From positions 5,591,501 to 5,655,500 of the forward strand of contig NZ_CP120997.1 in the NCBI RefSeq assembly GCF_030719295.1: DNA of 64,000 bases, in the 5' to 3' direction. The notes below the pieces were generated by a model. It did not search any database. It saw only the letters and a program-made list of their open reading frames with translations, and had not been told where the DNA came from. Numbering within the stretch: the first letter of the stretch is position 1; each line of letters starts with the position of its first letter. The translations under genes were made by a program, and so were the position numbers. Below, one piece after another: positions 18,435 through 27,001 of this stretch. The DNA is from Streptomyces sp. Mut1 (GTDB lineage: Bacteria > Actinomycetota > Actinomycetes > Streptomycetales > Streptomycetaceae).

Positions 18435-18887
18435 GTGTTCACGCCGGAGTTCGTGAGGGGGTGGTGCGAGCTGTCCCCATTGGTCGCCGTGCAGCGGAAA
18501 GGATTTCAGGCTGACATGCACCGAGAGTTCCTCACCCCCGACGAAGAGCGAGAGATGCCCGACTCGACCCTCGCCGCCAAGTGCCTCAGTTGGGCCATCG
18601 ACAGCGCGGACAGCCGGCAGATCAACGAAGCCACCCGCGACTTCGTCGAGAAGCTCACCTTCGCGACGGCCGACGAGATTCTCACCATGCTTCGAGAGCT
18701 CCTGGCCGAGGACTGGATGGCGCTGCCGCCCTGGGCGCGGAATCTCGCCTACCGCCTGGCCTGCCTGCAACGTCCCGATGACCCGCGACTGCTCCGGGAA
18801 GCGGCCGCCGACCTGCTCTGCTTCGGACCCGACTGGGACGCGTTCGCCGAGGAACTCAAGGAACGCGCGGCGGAACTGGAACAGTGA
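18435..18887 (+). CDS. Unknown protein at the end of the toxin island
   Basis: 150 residues, helical, rich in Glu/Ala/Leu (EKLTFATADEILTMLRELLAEDW, then AYRLACLQRPDDPRLLREAAADLLCFGPDWD). I do not recognise the family; the sequence suggests an alpha-helical repeat-like protein. GTG 18435 with GAGGAG 6 nt upstream is a better start than TTG 18393, which overlaps the previous gene. It may be a second immunity protein or the remnant of one from an earlier toxin tip. Confidence 0.6.
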   Translation: MFTPEFVRGWCELSPLVAVQRKGFQADMHREFLTPDEEREMPDSTLAAKCLSWAIDSADSRQINEATRDFVEKLTFATADEILTMLRELLAEDWMALPPWARNLAYRLACLQRPDDPRLLREAAADLLCFGPDWDAFAEELKERAAELEQ

Positions 18888-18983
18888 CTGTCCCGCAGAG
18901 ATCCCAGGAACTGCCCGTCGGGTGAGCAGAATCGGCCCTGACAGCGCTGCAAGAAGCGAACGCGCTGGTCAGGGCCTGTTCGG

Positions 18984-20366
18984 TCAGCACTCGATGATGT
19001 TCACCGCGAGCCCGCCCCGCGCCGTCTCCTTGTACTTGACGGACATGTCCGCCCCGGTCTCCTTCATGGTCTTGATGACCTTGTCGAGGGAGACCTTGTG
19101 GCTGCCGTCGCCGCGCAGCGCCATCTTCGCCGCGGTGACGGCCTTGACCGCGGCCATGCCGTTGCGCTCGATGCACGGGATCTGGACGAGGCCGCCGACC
19201 GGGTCGCAGGTCAGGCCCAGGTTGTGCTCCATGCCGATCTCGGCGGCGTTCTCCACCTGCTCGGGGGAGCCGCCCAGGACCTCCGCGAGGGCGCCGGCGG
19301 CCATGGAGCAGGCGGAGCCGACCTCGCCCTGGCAGCCGACCTCGGCGCCGGAGATGGAGGCGTTCTCCTTGAACAGCATGCCGATCGCGCCGGCCGCCAG
19401 CAGGAAGCGGACGATGCCGTCCTCCTTCTCGGCCTCCGTGCAGCCGCCCGCGGCGAAGTTCATCCAGTAGTGCAGGACGGCCGGGATGATGCCGGCCGCG
19501 CCGTTCGTCGGGGCGGTGACGACGCGGCCGCCCGCCGCGTTCTCCTCGTTGACCGCCATCGCGTAGAGGGTGATCCACTCCATGGCGTGCGCCTGGGGGT
19601 CGCCCTCCGCGCGCAGCTGGCGGGCGGTCTTCGCGGCGCGGCGGTGGACCTTGAGGCCGCCGGGCAGGATGCCCTCCCGGGACATGCCCCGGGACACGCA
19701 CGCCTGCATGGCGCGCCAGATGTCCAGGAGGCCGGAGCGGATCTCGTCCTCGGTGCGCCAGGCGCGCTCGTTCTCCAGCATGAGCGAGGAGATCGACAGG
19801 CCGGTCTCGCGGGCGAGGCGCAGCAGTTCGTCACCGGTGCGGAAGGGGTGCTTCAGGACCGTGTCGTCGGGCACGATCCGGTCCTCGCCCACGGCGTCCT
19901 CGTCCACGACGAAGCCGCCGCCGACCGAGTAGTACGTCTTCTCCAGGAGCGGGGCGCCCTCGGCGTCGTACGCGAAGACGGTCATGCCGTTGGCGTGGTA
20001 CGGGAGCGCCTTGCGGCGGTGCAGGACCAGCTGCTCGTCCGCGTCGAAGTCGATCTCGTGCATTCCGAGGAGGCTGAGCCGGCCGGTGGAGCGGATCGCC
20101 TCGACCCGGGCGTCGGCCGTCTCGACGTCGACCGTACGGGGGGACTCGCCCTCCAGGCCGAGCAGGACCGCCTTGGGGGTGCCGTGGCCGTGGCCGGTGG
20201 CGCCGAGGGAGCCGAACAGCTCGGCGCGGACCGAGGCGGTGTGGGCGAGCAGGCCCTCGTTCTTCAGCCGGCGCGCGAACATACGGGCCGCGCGCATGGG
20301 GCCGACCGTATGGGAGCTGGACGGGCCGATGCCGATCGAGAACAGGTCGAAGACCGAGATGGCCAC
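18984..20366 (-). CDS. sdaA: L-serine ammonia-lyase (iron-sulfur dependent)
   Basis: 460 residues, single-chain type with both beta and alpha domains. The N-terminus reads [21 protein letters not shown]; the [4Fe-4S]-ligand region includes [15 protein letters not shown] and [13 protein letters not shown]. It deaminates L-serine to pyruvate and ammonia. GTG 20366 has AGGAG 6 nt upstream. It is the last gene after gcvT-gcvH-glyA on the same strand; the 156-bp gap to glyA contains a strong hairpin. Serine made by GlyA from glycine would be drained here to pyruvate, consistent with a glycine-disposal unit. Confidence 0.95.
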   Translation of the reverse strand: MAISVFDLFSIGIGPSSSHTVGPMRAARMFARRLKNEGLLAHTASVRAELFGSLGATGHGHGTPKAVLLGLEGESPRTVDVETADARVEAIRSTGRLSLLGMHEIDFDADEQLVLHRRKALPYHANGMTVFAYDAEGAPLLEKTYYSVGGGFVVDEDAVGEDRIVPDDTVLKHPFRTGDELLRLARETGLSISSLMLENERAWRTEDEIRSGLLDIWRAMQACVSRGMSREGILPGGLKVHRRAAKTARQLRAEGDPQAHAMEWITLYAMAVNEENAAGGRVVTAPTNGAAGIIPAVLHYWMNFAAGGCTEAEKEDGIVRFLLAAGAIGMLFKENASISGAEVGCQGEVGSACSMAAGALAEVLGGSPEQVENAAEIGMEHNLGLTCDPVGGLVQIPCIERNGMAAVKAVTAAKMALRGDGSHKVSLDKVIKTMKETGADMSVKYKETARGGLAVNIIEC

Positions 20367-20456
20367 GGGTGACTCCTAAGGATGTGGTAGACGCCGTTGT
20401 CTGCCGGGTGGTGCGGTACGGGCCGGATCGCGGCTCGAAGAGCGGGGGCATGGGAT

Positions 20457-20494
20457 GGGGCACCGCGCTCACTGTTCAGTGTGCGTGGTGCCCC
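20457..20494 (-). terminator. Hairpin between glyA and sdaA (terminator or attenuator)
   Basis: 18-nt arms, GGGGCACC...CTCACTG against CAGTG...GGTGCCCC, with two mismatches and a 2-nt loop. It lies 29 nt downstream of the glyA stop and 91 nt upstream of the sdaA start, so it could terminate or attenuate readthrough. Confidence 0.65.
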
Positions 20495-20522
20495 TCCCGG
20501 ACACGCAAATGTGCTGGTCCGG

Positions 20523-21782
20523 CTAGTTCAGACCGGGGTACAGCGGGAACTTCTCGGCGAGCTTCGCGACCCGGGCCTTCAGGTCGTCCGCGTCGTAGGA
20601 CGGCTTGAGGGCGGAGGCGATGATCTCCGCGACCTCGGTGAAGTCCTCCGTCTGGAAACCGCGGGTGGCCAGGGCCGGGGTGCCGATCCGCAGGCCCGAG
20701 GTGACCATCGGCGGCCGCGGGTCGTTCGGGATGGCGTTCCGGTTGACCGTGATGCCCAGCTCGTGCAGCCGGTCCTCGGCCTGCTGGCCGTCCAGCTCGG
20801 AGTTGCGCAGGTCGACCAGGACCAGGTGCACGTCCGTGCCGCCGGACAGCACGGAGACGCCCACCTCGGTGACGTCGGGCTGCACCAGGCGCTCGGCCAG
20901 GATGCGGGCGCCGTCCAGGGTGCGCTGCTGGCGCTCCTTGAACTCCTCGCCCGCCGCGACCTTGAACGAGACCGCCTTGGCCGCGATCACGTGCTCCAGC
21001 GGGCCGCCCTGCTGACCCGGGAAGACCGCCGAGTTGATCTTCTTGGCGAGCTCCTGGGTGGAGAGGATCACCCCGCCGCGCGGACCGCCGAGGGTCTTGT
21101 GCGTGGTGGTGGTGACGACGTGGGCGTGCGGCACCGGGTTGGGGTGCAGGCCCGCGGCGACCAGACCGGCGAAGTGCGCCATGTCGACCATCAGGTACGC
21201 GCCGACCTCGTCCGCGATGCGGCGGAAGGCGGCGAAGTCCAGCTGGCGCGGGTAGGCGGACCAGCCGGCGACGATCAGCCGCGGCTTGGACTCCTTGGCG
21301 AGGCGCTCGACCTCGGCCATGTCCACGACACCGGCGTCGTCCACGTGGTACGGGACCACGTTGTAGAGCTTGCCGGAGAAGTTGATCTTCATGCCGTGGG
21401 TCAGGTGACCGCCGTGCGCCAGGTTCAGGCCCATGATGGTGTCACCCGGCTTGAGCAGCGCGAACATCGCGGCGGCGTTGGCCTGCGCACCGGAGTGCGG
21501 CTGGACGTTCGCGGCCTCGGCGCCGAAGAGCGCCTTGATGCGGTCGATCGCGATCTGCTCGACCACGTCGACGTGCTCGCAGCCGCCGTAGTAGCGGCGG
21601 CCGGGGTAGCCCTCGGCGTACTTGTTGGTCAGGACGGAGCCCTGCGCCTCCATGACGGCGACGGGAGCGAAGTTCTCCGAGGCGATCATTTCGAGCGTGG
21701 ACTGCTGGCGGAGGAGCTCGGCGTCGACGGCGGCGGCGACGTCCGGGTCCAGCTCGTGGAGGGAGGAGTTGAGAAGCGACAT
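20523..21782 (-). CDS. glyA: Serine hydroxymethyltransferase
   Basis: 419 residues, standard length. The PLP-lysine motif [14 protein letters not shown] is intact, as are SENF near the N-terminus and YPGRRYYGG. It interconverts serine + THF and glycine + 5,10-methylene-THF. ATG 21782 lies 20 nt downstream of the gcvH stop and is preceded by AAGGGA, so it is co-transcribed with the glycine cleavage genes and under the same riboswitch. Together with GcvT/GcvH it turns two glycines into one serine. Confidence 0.97.
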   Translation of the reverse strand: MSLLNSSLHELDPDVAAAVDAELLRQQSTLEMIASENFAPVAVMEAQGSVLTNKYAEGYPGRRYYGGCEHVDVVEQIAIDRIKALFGAEAANVQPHSGAQANAAAMFALLKPGDTIMGLNLAHGGHLTHGMKINFSGKLYNVVPYHVDDAGVVDMAEVERLAKESKPRLIVAGWSAYPRQLDFAAFRRIADEVGAYLMVDMAHFAGLVAAGLHPNPVPHAHVVTTTTHKTLGGPRGGVILSTQELAKKINSAVFPGQQGGPLEHVIAAKAVSFKVAAGEEFKERQQRTLDGARILAERLVQPDVTEVGVSVLSGGTDVHLVLVDLRNSELDGQQAEDRLHELGITVNRNAIPNDPRPPMVTSGLRIGTPALATRGFQTEDFTEVAEIIASALKPSYDADDLKARVAKLAEKFPLYPGLN

Positions 21783-21802
21783 CAGGTGGTCCCTTGGGGT
21801 CT

Positions 21803-22180
21803 TTAGTTGCCGGAGAACTCGGTGTACTCGTCGGCGGAGAGCAGGTCCTTCGGCTCCTCCGCGACGCGTACCTTGAACAGCCAGCCGCCTTCGAACGGAG
21901 CGGAGTTCACCAGCGACGGGTCGTCCACGACGTCCTGGTTGGAGGCCGTGACCTCACCGGTCACCGGCGAGTACAGGTCGCTGACCGACTTGGTCGACTC
22001 CAGCTCGCCGCAGGTCTCGCCCGCGGTCACCGTGTCACCGACCTCGGGGAGCTGGGCGAAGACGACGTCACCGAGCGCGTTGGCCGCGTGCTCCGTGATG
22101 CCGACCGTGGCCACGCCGTCCTCGACGGCCGACAGCCACTCGTGCTCCTTGCTGTACCGCAGCTGCTGGGGGTTGCTCAT
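21803..22180 (-). CDS. gcvH: Glycine cleavage system H protein
   Basis: 125 residues. The lipoyl-attachment motif [14 protein letters not shown] is intact (Lys64), and the hybrid-barrel lipoyl fold residues (HEW, VGITEHA) are present. It shuttles the aminomethyl group between GcvP and GcvT. ATG 22180 with AGGAG upstream. gcvP is not in the window. Confidence 0.97.
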   Translation of the reverse strand: MSNPQQLRYSKEHEWLSAVEDGVATVGITEHAANALGDVVFAQLPEVGDTVTAGETCGELESTKSVSDLYSPVTGEVTASNQDVVDDPSLVNSAPFEGGWLFKVRVAEEPKDLLSADEYTEFSGN

Positions 22181-22284
22181 GACCTGAATTCTCCTGTACG
22201 CGGGGGAGTGCTGATGAACGTGGTCTTACGGTGTGAGACGGGACTGCGTCACGTCGGGCGGCGCCCGGTGCGCGTCCTACGGTT

Positions 22285-23400
22285 CTACTTCTGGCGCTTG
22301 TAGAACGGGAGCGCCACGACCTCGTACGGCTCGTGGGTGCCCCGGATGTCCACGGCGACACCCGTGGTGCCCGGCGCGGCGTGCGCGGCGTCGACGTACG
22401 CCATGGCGATCGGCTTGCCCAGGGTGGGCGACGGGGCGCCCGAGGTGACCTCGCCGACGACCTGGCCGTCCGCGACGACCTGGAATCCGGCGCGCGGCAC
22501 CCGGCGGCCCTCGGCGACCAGGCCGACGAGCTTGCGGGGCGGGGCGGTCTCGGCGCGCTCGGCGGCGGCCTCCAGCGCCTTGCGGCCGACGAAGTCGCCC
22601 TCCTTCTCGAACTTCACGATCCGGCCGAGCCCGGCGTCGAACGGGGTCAGCGAGGTCGTCAGCTCGTGCCCGTACAGCGGCATGCCCGCCTCCAGGCGCA
22701 GCGTGTCGCGGCAGGAGAGCCCGCACGGGATCAGACCGCGCGAGGCACCGGCCCCGGTGAGCGCCTTCCACAGCTCCTCGGCCTGGGCGGGGGCGACGAA
22801 CAGCTCGAAGCCGTCCTCGCCGGTGTAGCCCGTCCGGGCGATCAGCGCGGGCACCCCGGCGACCGTGCCGGGCAGCCCGGCGTAGTACTTCAGGCCGTCC
22901 AGGTCCGCGTCGGTCACGGAGGCGAGGATCGCGGCGGACTCGGGGCCCTGGACGGCGAGCAGCGCGTACGCGTCACGGTCGTCGCGCACCTCGGCGTCGA
23001 AGCCGGCGGCGCGCTCGGTGATCGTGTCGAGGACGAGCTGCGCGTTGCCGGCGTTGGCGACGACCATGTACTCCTCCTCTTGGAGGCGGTACACGATCAG
23101 GTCGTCCAGGATGCCGCCGTCCTCGGCGCAGATCATCGTGTAGCGGGCCCGGCCCACCGAGACGGTGCCGATGTTGCCCACCAGCGCGTGGTTCAGCAGC
23201 GCCACGGCCCCGGGACCGGTGACCGTGATCTCGCCCATGTGGGAGAGGTCGAAGAGGCCGGCCCTCGTCCGCACGGCGTTGTGCTCGTCGCGCTCACTGG
23301 CGTAGCGCAGCGGCATGTCCCAGCCCGCGAAGTCGGTCATCGTGGCGCCCAGCGAGCGATGCAGGGCATCGAGGGCGGTGAGGCGAGGGGTGGTGCTCAT
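22285..23400 (-). CDS. gcvT: Glycine cleavage system T protein (aminomethyltransferase)
   Basis: 371 residues. Typical N-terminus TALDALHRSLGATMTDFAGWDMPLRY and the folate-binding YTGEDGFELF segment. It transfers the methylene carbon from the H-protein intermediate to tetrahydrofolate and releases ammonia. ATG 23400 is preceded by GGGAG; the open frame upstream to 23505 lies inside the riboswitch and is not coding. First gene of the operon gcvT-gcvH-glyA(-sdaA), with 104 nt to gcvH. Confidence 0.97.
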   Translation of the reverse strand: MSTTPRLTALDALHRSLGATMTDFAGWDMPLRYASERDEHNAVRTRAGLFDLSHMGEITVTGPGAVALLNHALVGNIGTVSVGRARYTMICAEDGGILDDLIVYRLQEEEYMVVANAGNAQLVLDTITERAAGFDAEVRDDRDAYALLAVQGPESAAILASVTDADLDGLKYYAGLPGTVAGVPALIARTGYTGEDGFELFVAPAQAEELWKALTGAGASRGLIPCGLSCRDTLRLEAGMPLYGHELTTSLTPFDAGLGRIVKFEKEGDFVGRKALEAAAERAETAPPRKLVGLVAEGRRVPRAGFQVVADGQVVGEVTSGAPSPTLGKPIAMAYVDAAHAAPGTTGVAVDIRGTHEPYEVVALPFYKRQK

Positions 23401-23435
23401 GGACGGGGCTCCCAGGGCATGACGACGAGGACGAT

Positions 23436-23632
23436 CCTCCCCATCTGTCATCGGAACCTGAGAGGTTCGCCGAGAGACCCCACAGGGGTTCGGTTCGGCT
23501 TGCACCTTGGGTGGAGCCGCTGGGCGGCCCGCTTTTCAGATCTGCCTCATCCACGCGGTACGGGGCCTGAGAGATTCAAGGGAGGATCTTGCTCCTTCGG
23601 CGCCCGGCACGGTGACCGGAACTCTCCCGCGC
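23436..23632 (-). ncRNA. Tandem glycine riboswitch upstream of gcvT
   Basis: On the minus strand the leader shows two glycine aptamers. Aptamer I has the GGGAGAG opening, GCGCCGAAGGAGCAA (complement of 23589-23603) and CTCTCAGG (23566-23573). A linker containing GATGAGGCAGATCTG follows. Aptamer II has CCACCCAAGGTGCAA (complement near 23500-23514), CTCTCAGG (23457-23464) and the closing GACAGATGGGGAGG. It ends about 35 nt before gcvT, close to the ribosome site. Glycine riboswitches are known to activate gcv genes, including in Streptomyces griseus; activation by glycine is expected here. The two ends are approximate to a few bases. Confidence 0.93.
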
Positions 23633-23822
23633 GGATTCAAGCGGCCTGTATGCAGTTGGCGGGGTCATCATCGCACGCGTCCGGGGTGAACGGGGCGCCG
23701 GGACCGATGCCGTTTCCCGATGCCTTCCGGCGGGTCGCGCGGTTGTGTCGCATTACCTTTTCTTTACACTTCCGGGGTAGGTACCGGCCGTGCACGCGTC
23801 GGCCGTTCGGCAGGGGGAGGCG

Positions 23823-24506
23823 ATGACGTTGCGGTACGCGACGACCGCAGGGCTCACGGACGACGCGCTGCCCGCGCAGCCGGGCCCGCACGCCCGCCGC
23901 GCGGCGGCGTTACGCGCACCCGTCGTCCGGGATCTGCGCGGCCGGGCCGGGCGCGGCCCGCGCGGCCTGCGCTTCGCCGCCGGGGACATCGTGGTGGTCT
24001 CCGGACTGCCCGGCAGCGGCAAGTCCACGCTGATCGCCCGCGCCGCCCCGGACCGCGCCGTCGACTCCCAGGACACCCGGGACCGCTGGGCGGCCCGGCT
24101 GCCCCGCGCGGTGCCCTACCTCCTCTACCGCCCGCTCGTCCGCCTCGCCCACTACTGGGGCCTGCGCCGGGTGCTGCGCTCGGGGGCCTCCGCCGTGGTG
24201 CACGACTGCGGCACCCAGGCCTGGGTCCGCGCCCGGCTCGCCCGCCACGCCCGCCGGCGCGGCCGCGCCCTGCACCTGATCCTGCTCGACGTCACCCCGC
24301 GGACCGCCCGCGAGGGGCAGCGCGCGCGGGGACGCGGCGTCTCCGGATACGCCTTCGCCCGGCACCGCAGAGCGGTGGGCCGGCTGCTGCGGGACACCGG
24401 GGCCGGTCTGCTGCCGCGCGGCTGCGCCTCCGCCGTGCTGCTGGACCGCGAAGCGGCCCGGCTCCTGACGCGGATCACGTTCGCACCTGCACAGAGCGAC
24501 GGCTGA
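23823..24506 (+). CDS. P-loop ATPase/kinase-like protein
   Basis: 227 residues. Walker A GLPGSGKST (Lys67) directly follows a VVVVSG strand. DSQDTRD at about residues 80-86 and an ILLDVTPRTAREGQRARGRGVSGYAF segment resemble AAA_33/zeta-toxin or nucleotide/sugar kinase proteins, which carry an R-rich lid helix. The substrate cannot be determined. ATG 23823 with GGGGGAGG just upstream; a GTG at 23790 is an alternative. Divergent from the gcv operon, with the riboswitch in between. Confidence 0.75.
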   Translation: MTLRYATTAGLTDDALPAQPGPHARRAAALRAPVVRDLRGRAGRGPRGLRFAAGDIVVVSGLPGSGKSTLIARAAPDRAVDSQDTRDRWAARLPRAVPYLLYRPLVRLAHYWGLRRVLRSGASAVVHDCGTQAWVRARLARHARRRGRALHLILLDVTPRTAREGQRARGRGVSGYAFARHRRAVGRLLRDTGAGLLPRGCASAVLLDREAARLLTRITFAPAQSDG

Positions 24507-24620
24507 GCACGGACCGTCCAAAGGCCGGACAGTAGCCACCCGGCGGGGGGTACGGGGCGGCGCGCCCCGGCACAGGCCCTAACCTCGTGCTGCACGGCAT
24601 CGGGGTGAGAGAGGGAACCA

Positions 24621-25415
24621 GTGGACATTCCGGCACAGGCGGGGAGCCAGCCGCAGGGCGGATGGCCGGCCAATGAACTCGAAGAGGTCCTGGGCGCCTC
24701 GCTCGGCGTCCCGGAGGCGGGCGGCCGCCTCGTGGAGGTGCTCGGGCGCAGCAGCGTCTGGGTGCCCCTGCCGAGCGGCGGCGGGCCCGAATCCCGCGAC
24801 CTCGACCTGCCCACGCTGGAGATCGACGGCGCCGCGTACGTCCCCGTGTTCAGCTCCGAGCAGCAGTTCCTCGCCTGCGTCGGCGCGCACATGTCGTTCG
24901 CCGTGGCCCCGGCCCGCGACTTCGCCCGCGGTCTGCCCCCGCAGCTCGGCATCGCGGTGAACCCGGGCGGCGCCGTCGGCATGCCACTGCCTCCACCCGC
25001 GGTCGCCGAACTCTGCAGGTCCGGACGAACCCCGCTCGACGGCCCGGCCGGCGGCGGCAGGGTCCGGCTGTACGAGCCGGACTGGAAGGAGGAGCCCGTC
25101 GACTTCCTGGCCGCGGCGGCCGGCGAGTTCGAGGAGAGCGGCGTCGTGCGCACCGCCCGCCGGGCTCTGGCCAGCATCGAGGGCGGCGACCCCGTCCTCT
25201 TCGTCGGCGTCGAGTTCTCCACCTGGGAGGGCGCCGGGCAGAGCGCCCCCATGGACGCGCTGGGCCGGGCGCTGGGCCGCGTCGAGGTGCCCTGGCCGGT
25301 CAACCTCGTGCTGCTCGACGTGGCGCAGGACCCGGTCGCCGACTGGATGCTCGAACGGGTGCGGCCCTTCTACACCCGCGCCGGAGCGCCGGAGCCCGGC
25401 GCCTTCACGGGATGA
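24621..25415 (+). CDS. SseB family protein
   Basis: 264 residues. The N-terminal half (LEEVLGASLGVPEAGGRLVEVLGRSSVWVPLPS, then AYVPVFSSEQQFLACVG and LGIAVNPGGAVGMPLPP) is a typical SseB_N domain; the C-terminal half (LFVGVEFSTWEG..., VNLVLLDVAQDPVADWMLERVRPFY) is SseB_C. The name comes from the E. coli gene whose overexpression gives enhanced serine sensitivity; biochemical function is not established. GTG 24621 has GAGAGGGA upstream and TAACCT about 33 nt before it. Note its closeness to the glycine/serine genes. Paired with the related gene 60 bp downstream. Confidence 0.85.
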   Translation: MDIPAQAGSQPQGGWPANELEEVLGASLGVPEAGGRLVEVLGRSSVWVPLPSGGGPESRDLDLPTLEIDGAAYVPVFSSEQQFLACVGAHMSFAVAPARDFARGLPPQLGIAVNPGGAVGMPLPPPAVAELCRSGRTPLDGPAGGGRVRLYEPDWKEEPVDFLAAAAGEFEESGVVRTARRALASIEGGDPVLFVGVEFSTWEGAGQSAPMDALGRALGRVEVPWPVNLVLLDVAQDPVADWMLERVRPFYTRAGAPEPGAFTG

Positions 25416-25463
25416 GCGAGGGCACGCGGCCCGCGCCGTCAAGCCGGTGACAGTGCGGCCGCA

Positions 25464-25469
25464 TAAGCT
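25464..25469 (+). promoter_or_regulatory. -10 element TAAGCT of a leaderless promoter
   Basis: TAAGCT lies 6 nt before ATG 25476 and there is no ribosome site. This argues for ATG 25476 rather than the adjacent TTG 25473. Confidence 0.55.
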
Positions 25470-25475
25470 GGTTTG

Positions 25476-26372
25476 ATGGCTGAAGGCCGATGTCCGGTGG
25501 CCGAAGGCAGGCGACACGGCACCGCGCCGTACCCGAGTGCCCCGGGACGGCAGGCCGAAACAGAGGATCTACGAGGGGCGGGACCCAGGGTGAGTGCGTC
25601 AGGCACCGCGGCGGCGGGCCAGTTGGAGCACATGCTGCGCCAAGTCACGCCCGGCCGCTACGACGCGTACGAGGCACTGCTCCAGGCCCTGGCGGCCGGC
25701 CGGGTCTGGATGCTCCTCTGGCACGGCCGCCCCGGCGCCCCCGACGCCCAGTACGGCAACATGGAGATCGACGGCCTCGGCTACGCCCCCTGCGTCACCT
25801 CCGGCCAGGAGCTGTCCGCCAGCGGCTGGAACCGGGACCACGAGGTCGTCGGCGGCCTCGACATCGCCCGCACCCTCTACCCCGACCACTGGGGCATCTG
25901 GCTCAACCCGCACGCGCCCGGCGGCGGCGTCGGCATCCCCTGGCTGGACCTGCGCCGCATCGCCACCGGCCTCGACCGGATGCCCGCGGGGCCGCTGCGG
26001 ATCAGCGAGCCCGCCGTCGAGATCCCGCAGTTCTACGCCCAGCTCGCGCAGAACGCCCACCACACCCCCGCGATCCGCTCGCTGCGCCGCGCCTGGGTGC
26101 AGCCCGCGCTCGGCGTCCCGTACCTCGCCATCGGCCTCGACCTGTACGACACGAGCCGGCCGTCCGTCGACGCGGTGCGCGCGATGATGCGGCAGTCGGT
26201 CGGCGCCGTCCCGGACGGGCTGCCCGTCTCCACGGTCGCCATGTCCGACGAGTACGACCCGGTCACGATGTGGCTGCGCGCCAACGCCCGGCCGTTCTAC
26301 GACCGCGAGTCGCACGCCGCGCCCGGCTACGGATACCCCCAGGCCCCGGGCCCGGCCCCGCACGCCTACTGA
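25476..26372 (+). CDS. SseB family protein, second of the pair
   Basis: 298 residues, same two-domain layout as the preceding protein: YEALLQALAAGRVWMLLWHGRPG and MEIDGLGYAPCVTSGQELSASGW (SseB_N), GIWLNPHAPGGGVGIPWLDL, then VQPALGVPYLAIGLDLYDTSRPSVDAVRAMMRQ and EYDPVTMWLRANARPFYDRE (SseB_C). A 40-residue N-terminal extension and a Gly/Pro/Tyr tail are variable. It seems to have its own leaderless promoter in addition to readthrough. No enzymatic residues are recognised. Confidence 0.82.
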   Translation: MAEGRCPVAEGRRHGTAPYPSAPGRQAETEDLRGAGPRVSASGTAAAGQLEHMLRQVTPGRYDAYEALLQALAAGRVWMLLWHGRPGAPDAQYGNMEIDGLGYAPCVTSGQELSASGWNRDHEVVGGLDIARTLYPDHWGIWLNPHAPGGGVGIPWLDLRRIATGLDRMPAGPLRISEPAVEIPQFYAQLAQNAHHTPAIRSLRRAWVQPALGVPYLAIGLDLYDTSRPSVDAVRAMMRQSVGAVPDGLPVSTVAMSDEYDPVTMWLRANARPFYDRESHAAPGYGYPQAPGPAPHAY

Positions 26373-26520
26373 GCGGACCCTCCGCCCCGTCACCACCCCC
26401 GCCCCCGCCCCGCCATGAGCGGACAAAGGCGGCCGCGACCGGACAAGTCACGTCCGGGCCCGCCCAAATAGCCACCCCATCACGCCTGTTGGGCGTCATG
26501 TCCGTTCTGGTGGATTAGCG

Positions 26521-26543
26521 GCCGAGTGGTCCGCTCACTCGGC
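26521..26543 (+). terminator. Short inverted repeat after the SseB pair
   Basis: GCCGAGTG and CACTCGGC flank a 7-nt spacer about 150 nt past the stop codon. It may be a weak terminator or a protein-binding site. Confidence 0.3.
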
Positions 26544-26644
26544 AGGACTGTCCGGATAACGGAAGCCCGCTGACCGCATCACGGTTGAGCAAACATTCCC
26601 CGTCAGGTCTGGCGGGTGATCACGACGGCATTGAAGACTCCCCG

Positions 26645-26813
26645 CTAGGGCCTGCCCGGCGGATCCTCGCGGGCCCACGACGCCTGGCACGCACTCTCGC
26701 CGCACGCCCGAATCACCCAAGTACGTCCAGTACGAGGGCGATCCGGGCGCACGCCGAGAGCACGCACCAGACGCCGCGGGCTGATCCACGAGGATCCGCC
26801 GGACAGGCCCTAG
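26645..26813. mobile_element. MITE-like palindromic element, 169 bp, flanked by CTAG
   Basis: Two long arms, 26645-26718 and 26736-26813, pair almost throughout around a 17-nt tip that contains GTAC...GTAC. Both termini read CTAGGGCCTG and its complement, so CTAG could be a target-site duplication as made by IS5-group transposases. No transposase is encoded. The arms differ by 13 transitions, one transversion and a 4-nt insertion; all 13 transitions leave G-U/G-T pairs on the minus strand. I recall similar dispersed palindromes in Streptomyces intergenic regions, unverified. It occupies most of the middle of the 629-bp gap at 26373-27001, which otherwise contains no gene I can support. Confidence 0.7.
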
Positions 26814-26870
26814 TGAGGATCGTCGGTCTTTTGTGCAGGGTTGCCCCTGCGGACATCTCGCGGACGCATC

Positions 26871-26892
26871 AACGCGTTTACTACGACGCGTT
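26871..26892 (+). promoter_or_regulatory. Inverted repeat AACGCGT-N8-ACGCGTT upstream of the ABC operon
   Basis: Perfect 7-bp arms separated by 8 bp, about 110 nt before the first transporter gene. The spacer includes TTTACTAC, which could serve as a -10, so the repeat may be an operator overlapping the promoter. Confidence 0.45.
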
Positions 26893-27001
26893 CACCACAC
26901 CGAACACTTCAGCCGCATCGAGCGCCGCGGCTGACACGCGCCAGGCCGTCACCGCGGCGAGTAGGGGCCGGCCACCGCCGGCGGGAGGGGTCAGAGGCAC
27001 T

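Noticed and set aside
18966..18980. CAGGGCCTGTTCGG, similar to the MITE-like end sequence
   Set aside because: Only a short partial match, with no second arm nearby.
26585..27001. N-terminal extension of the first permease
   Set aside because: It reads through the palindromic element and shows no conserved sequence; GTG 27002 fits the family start.
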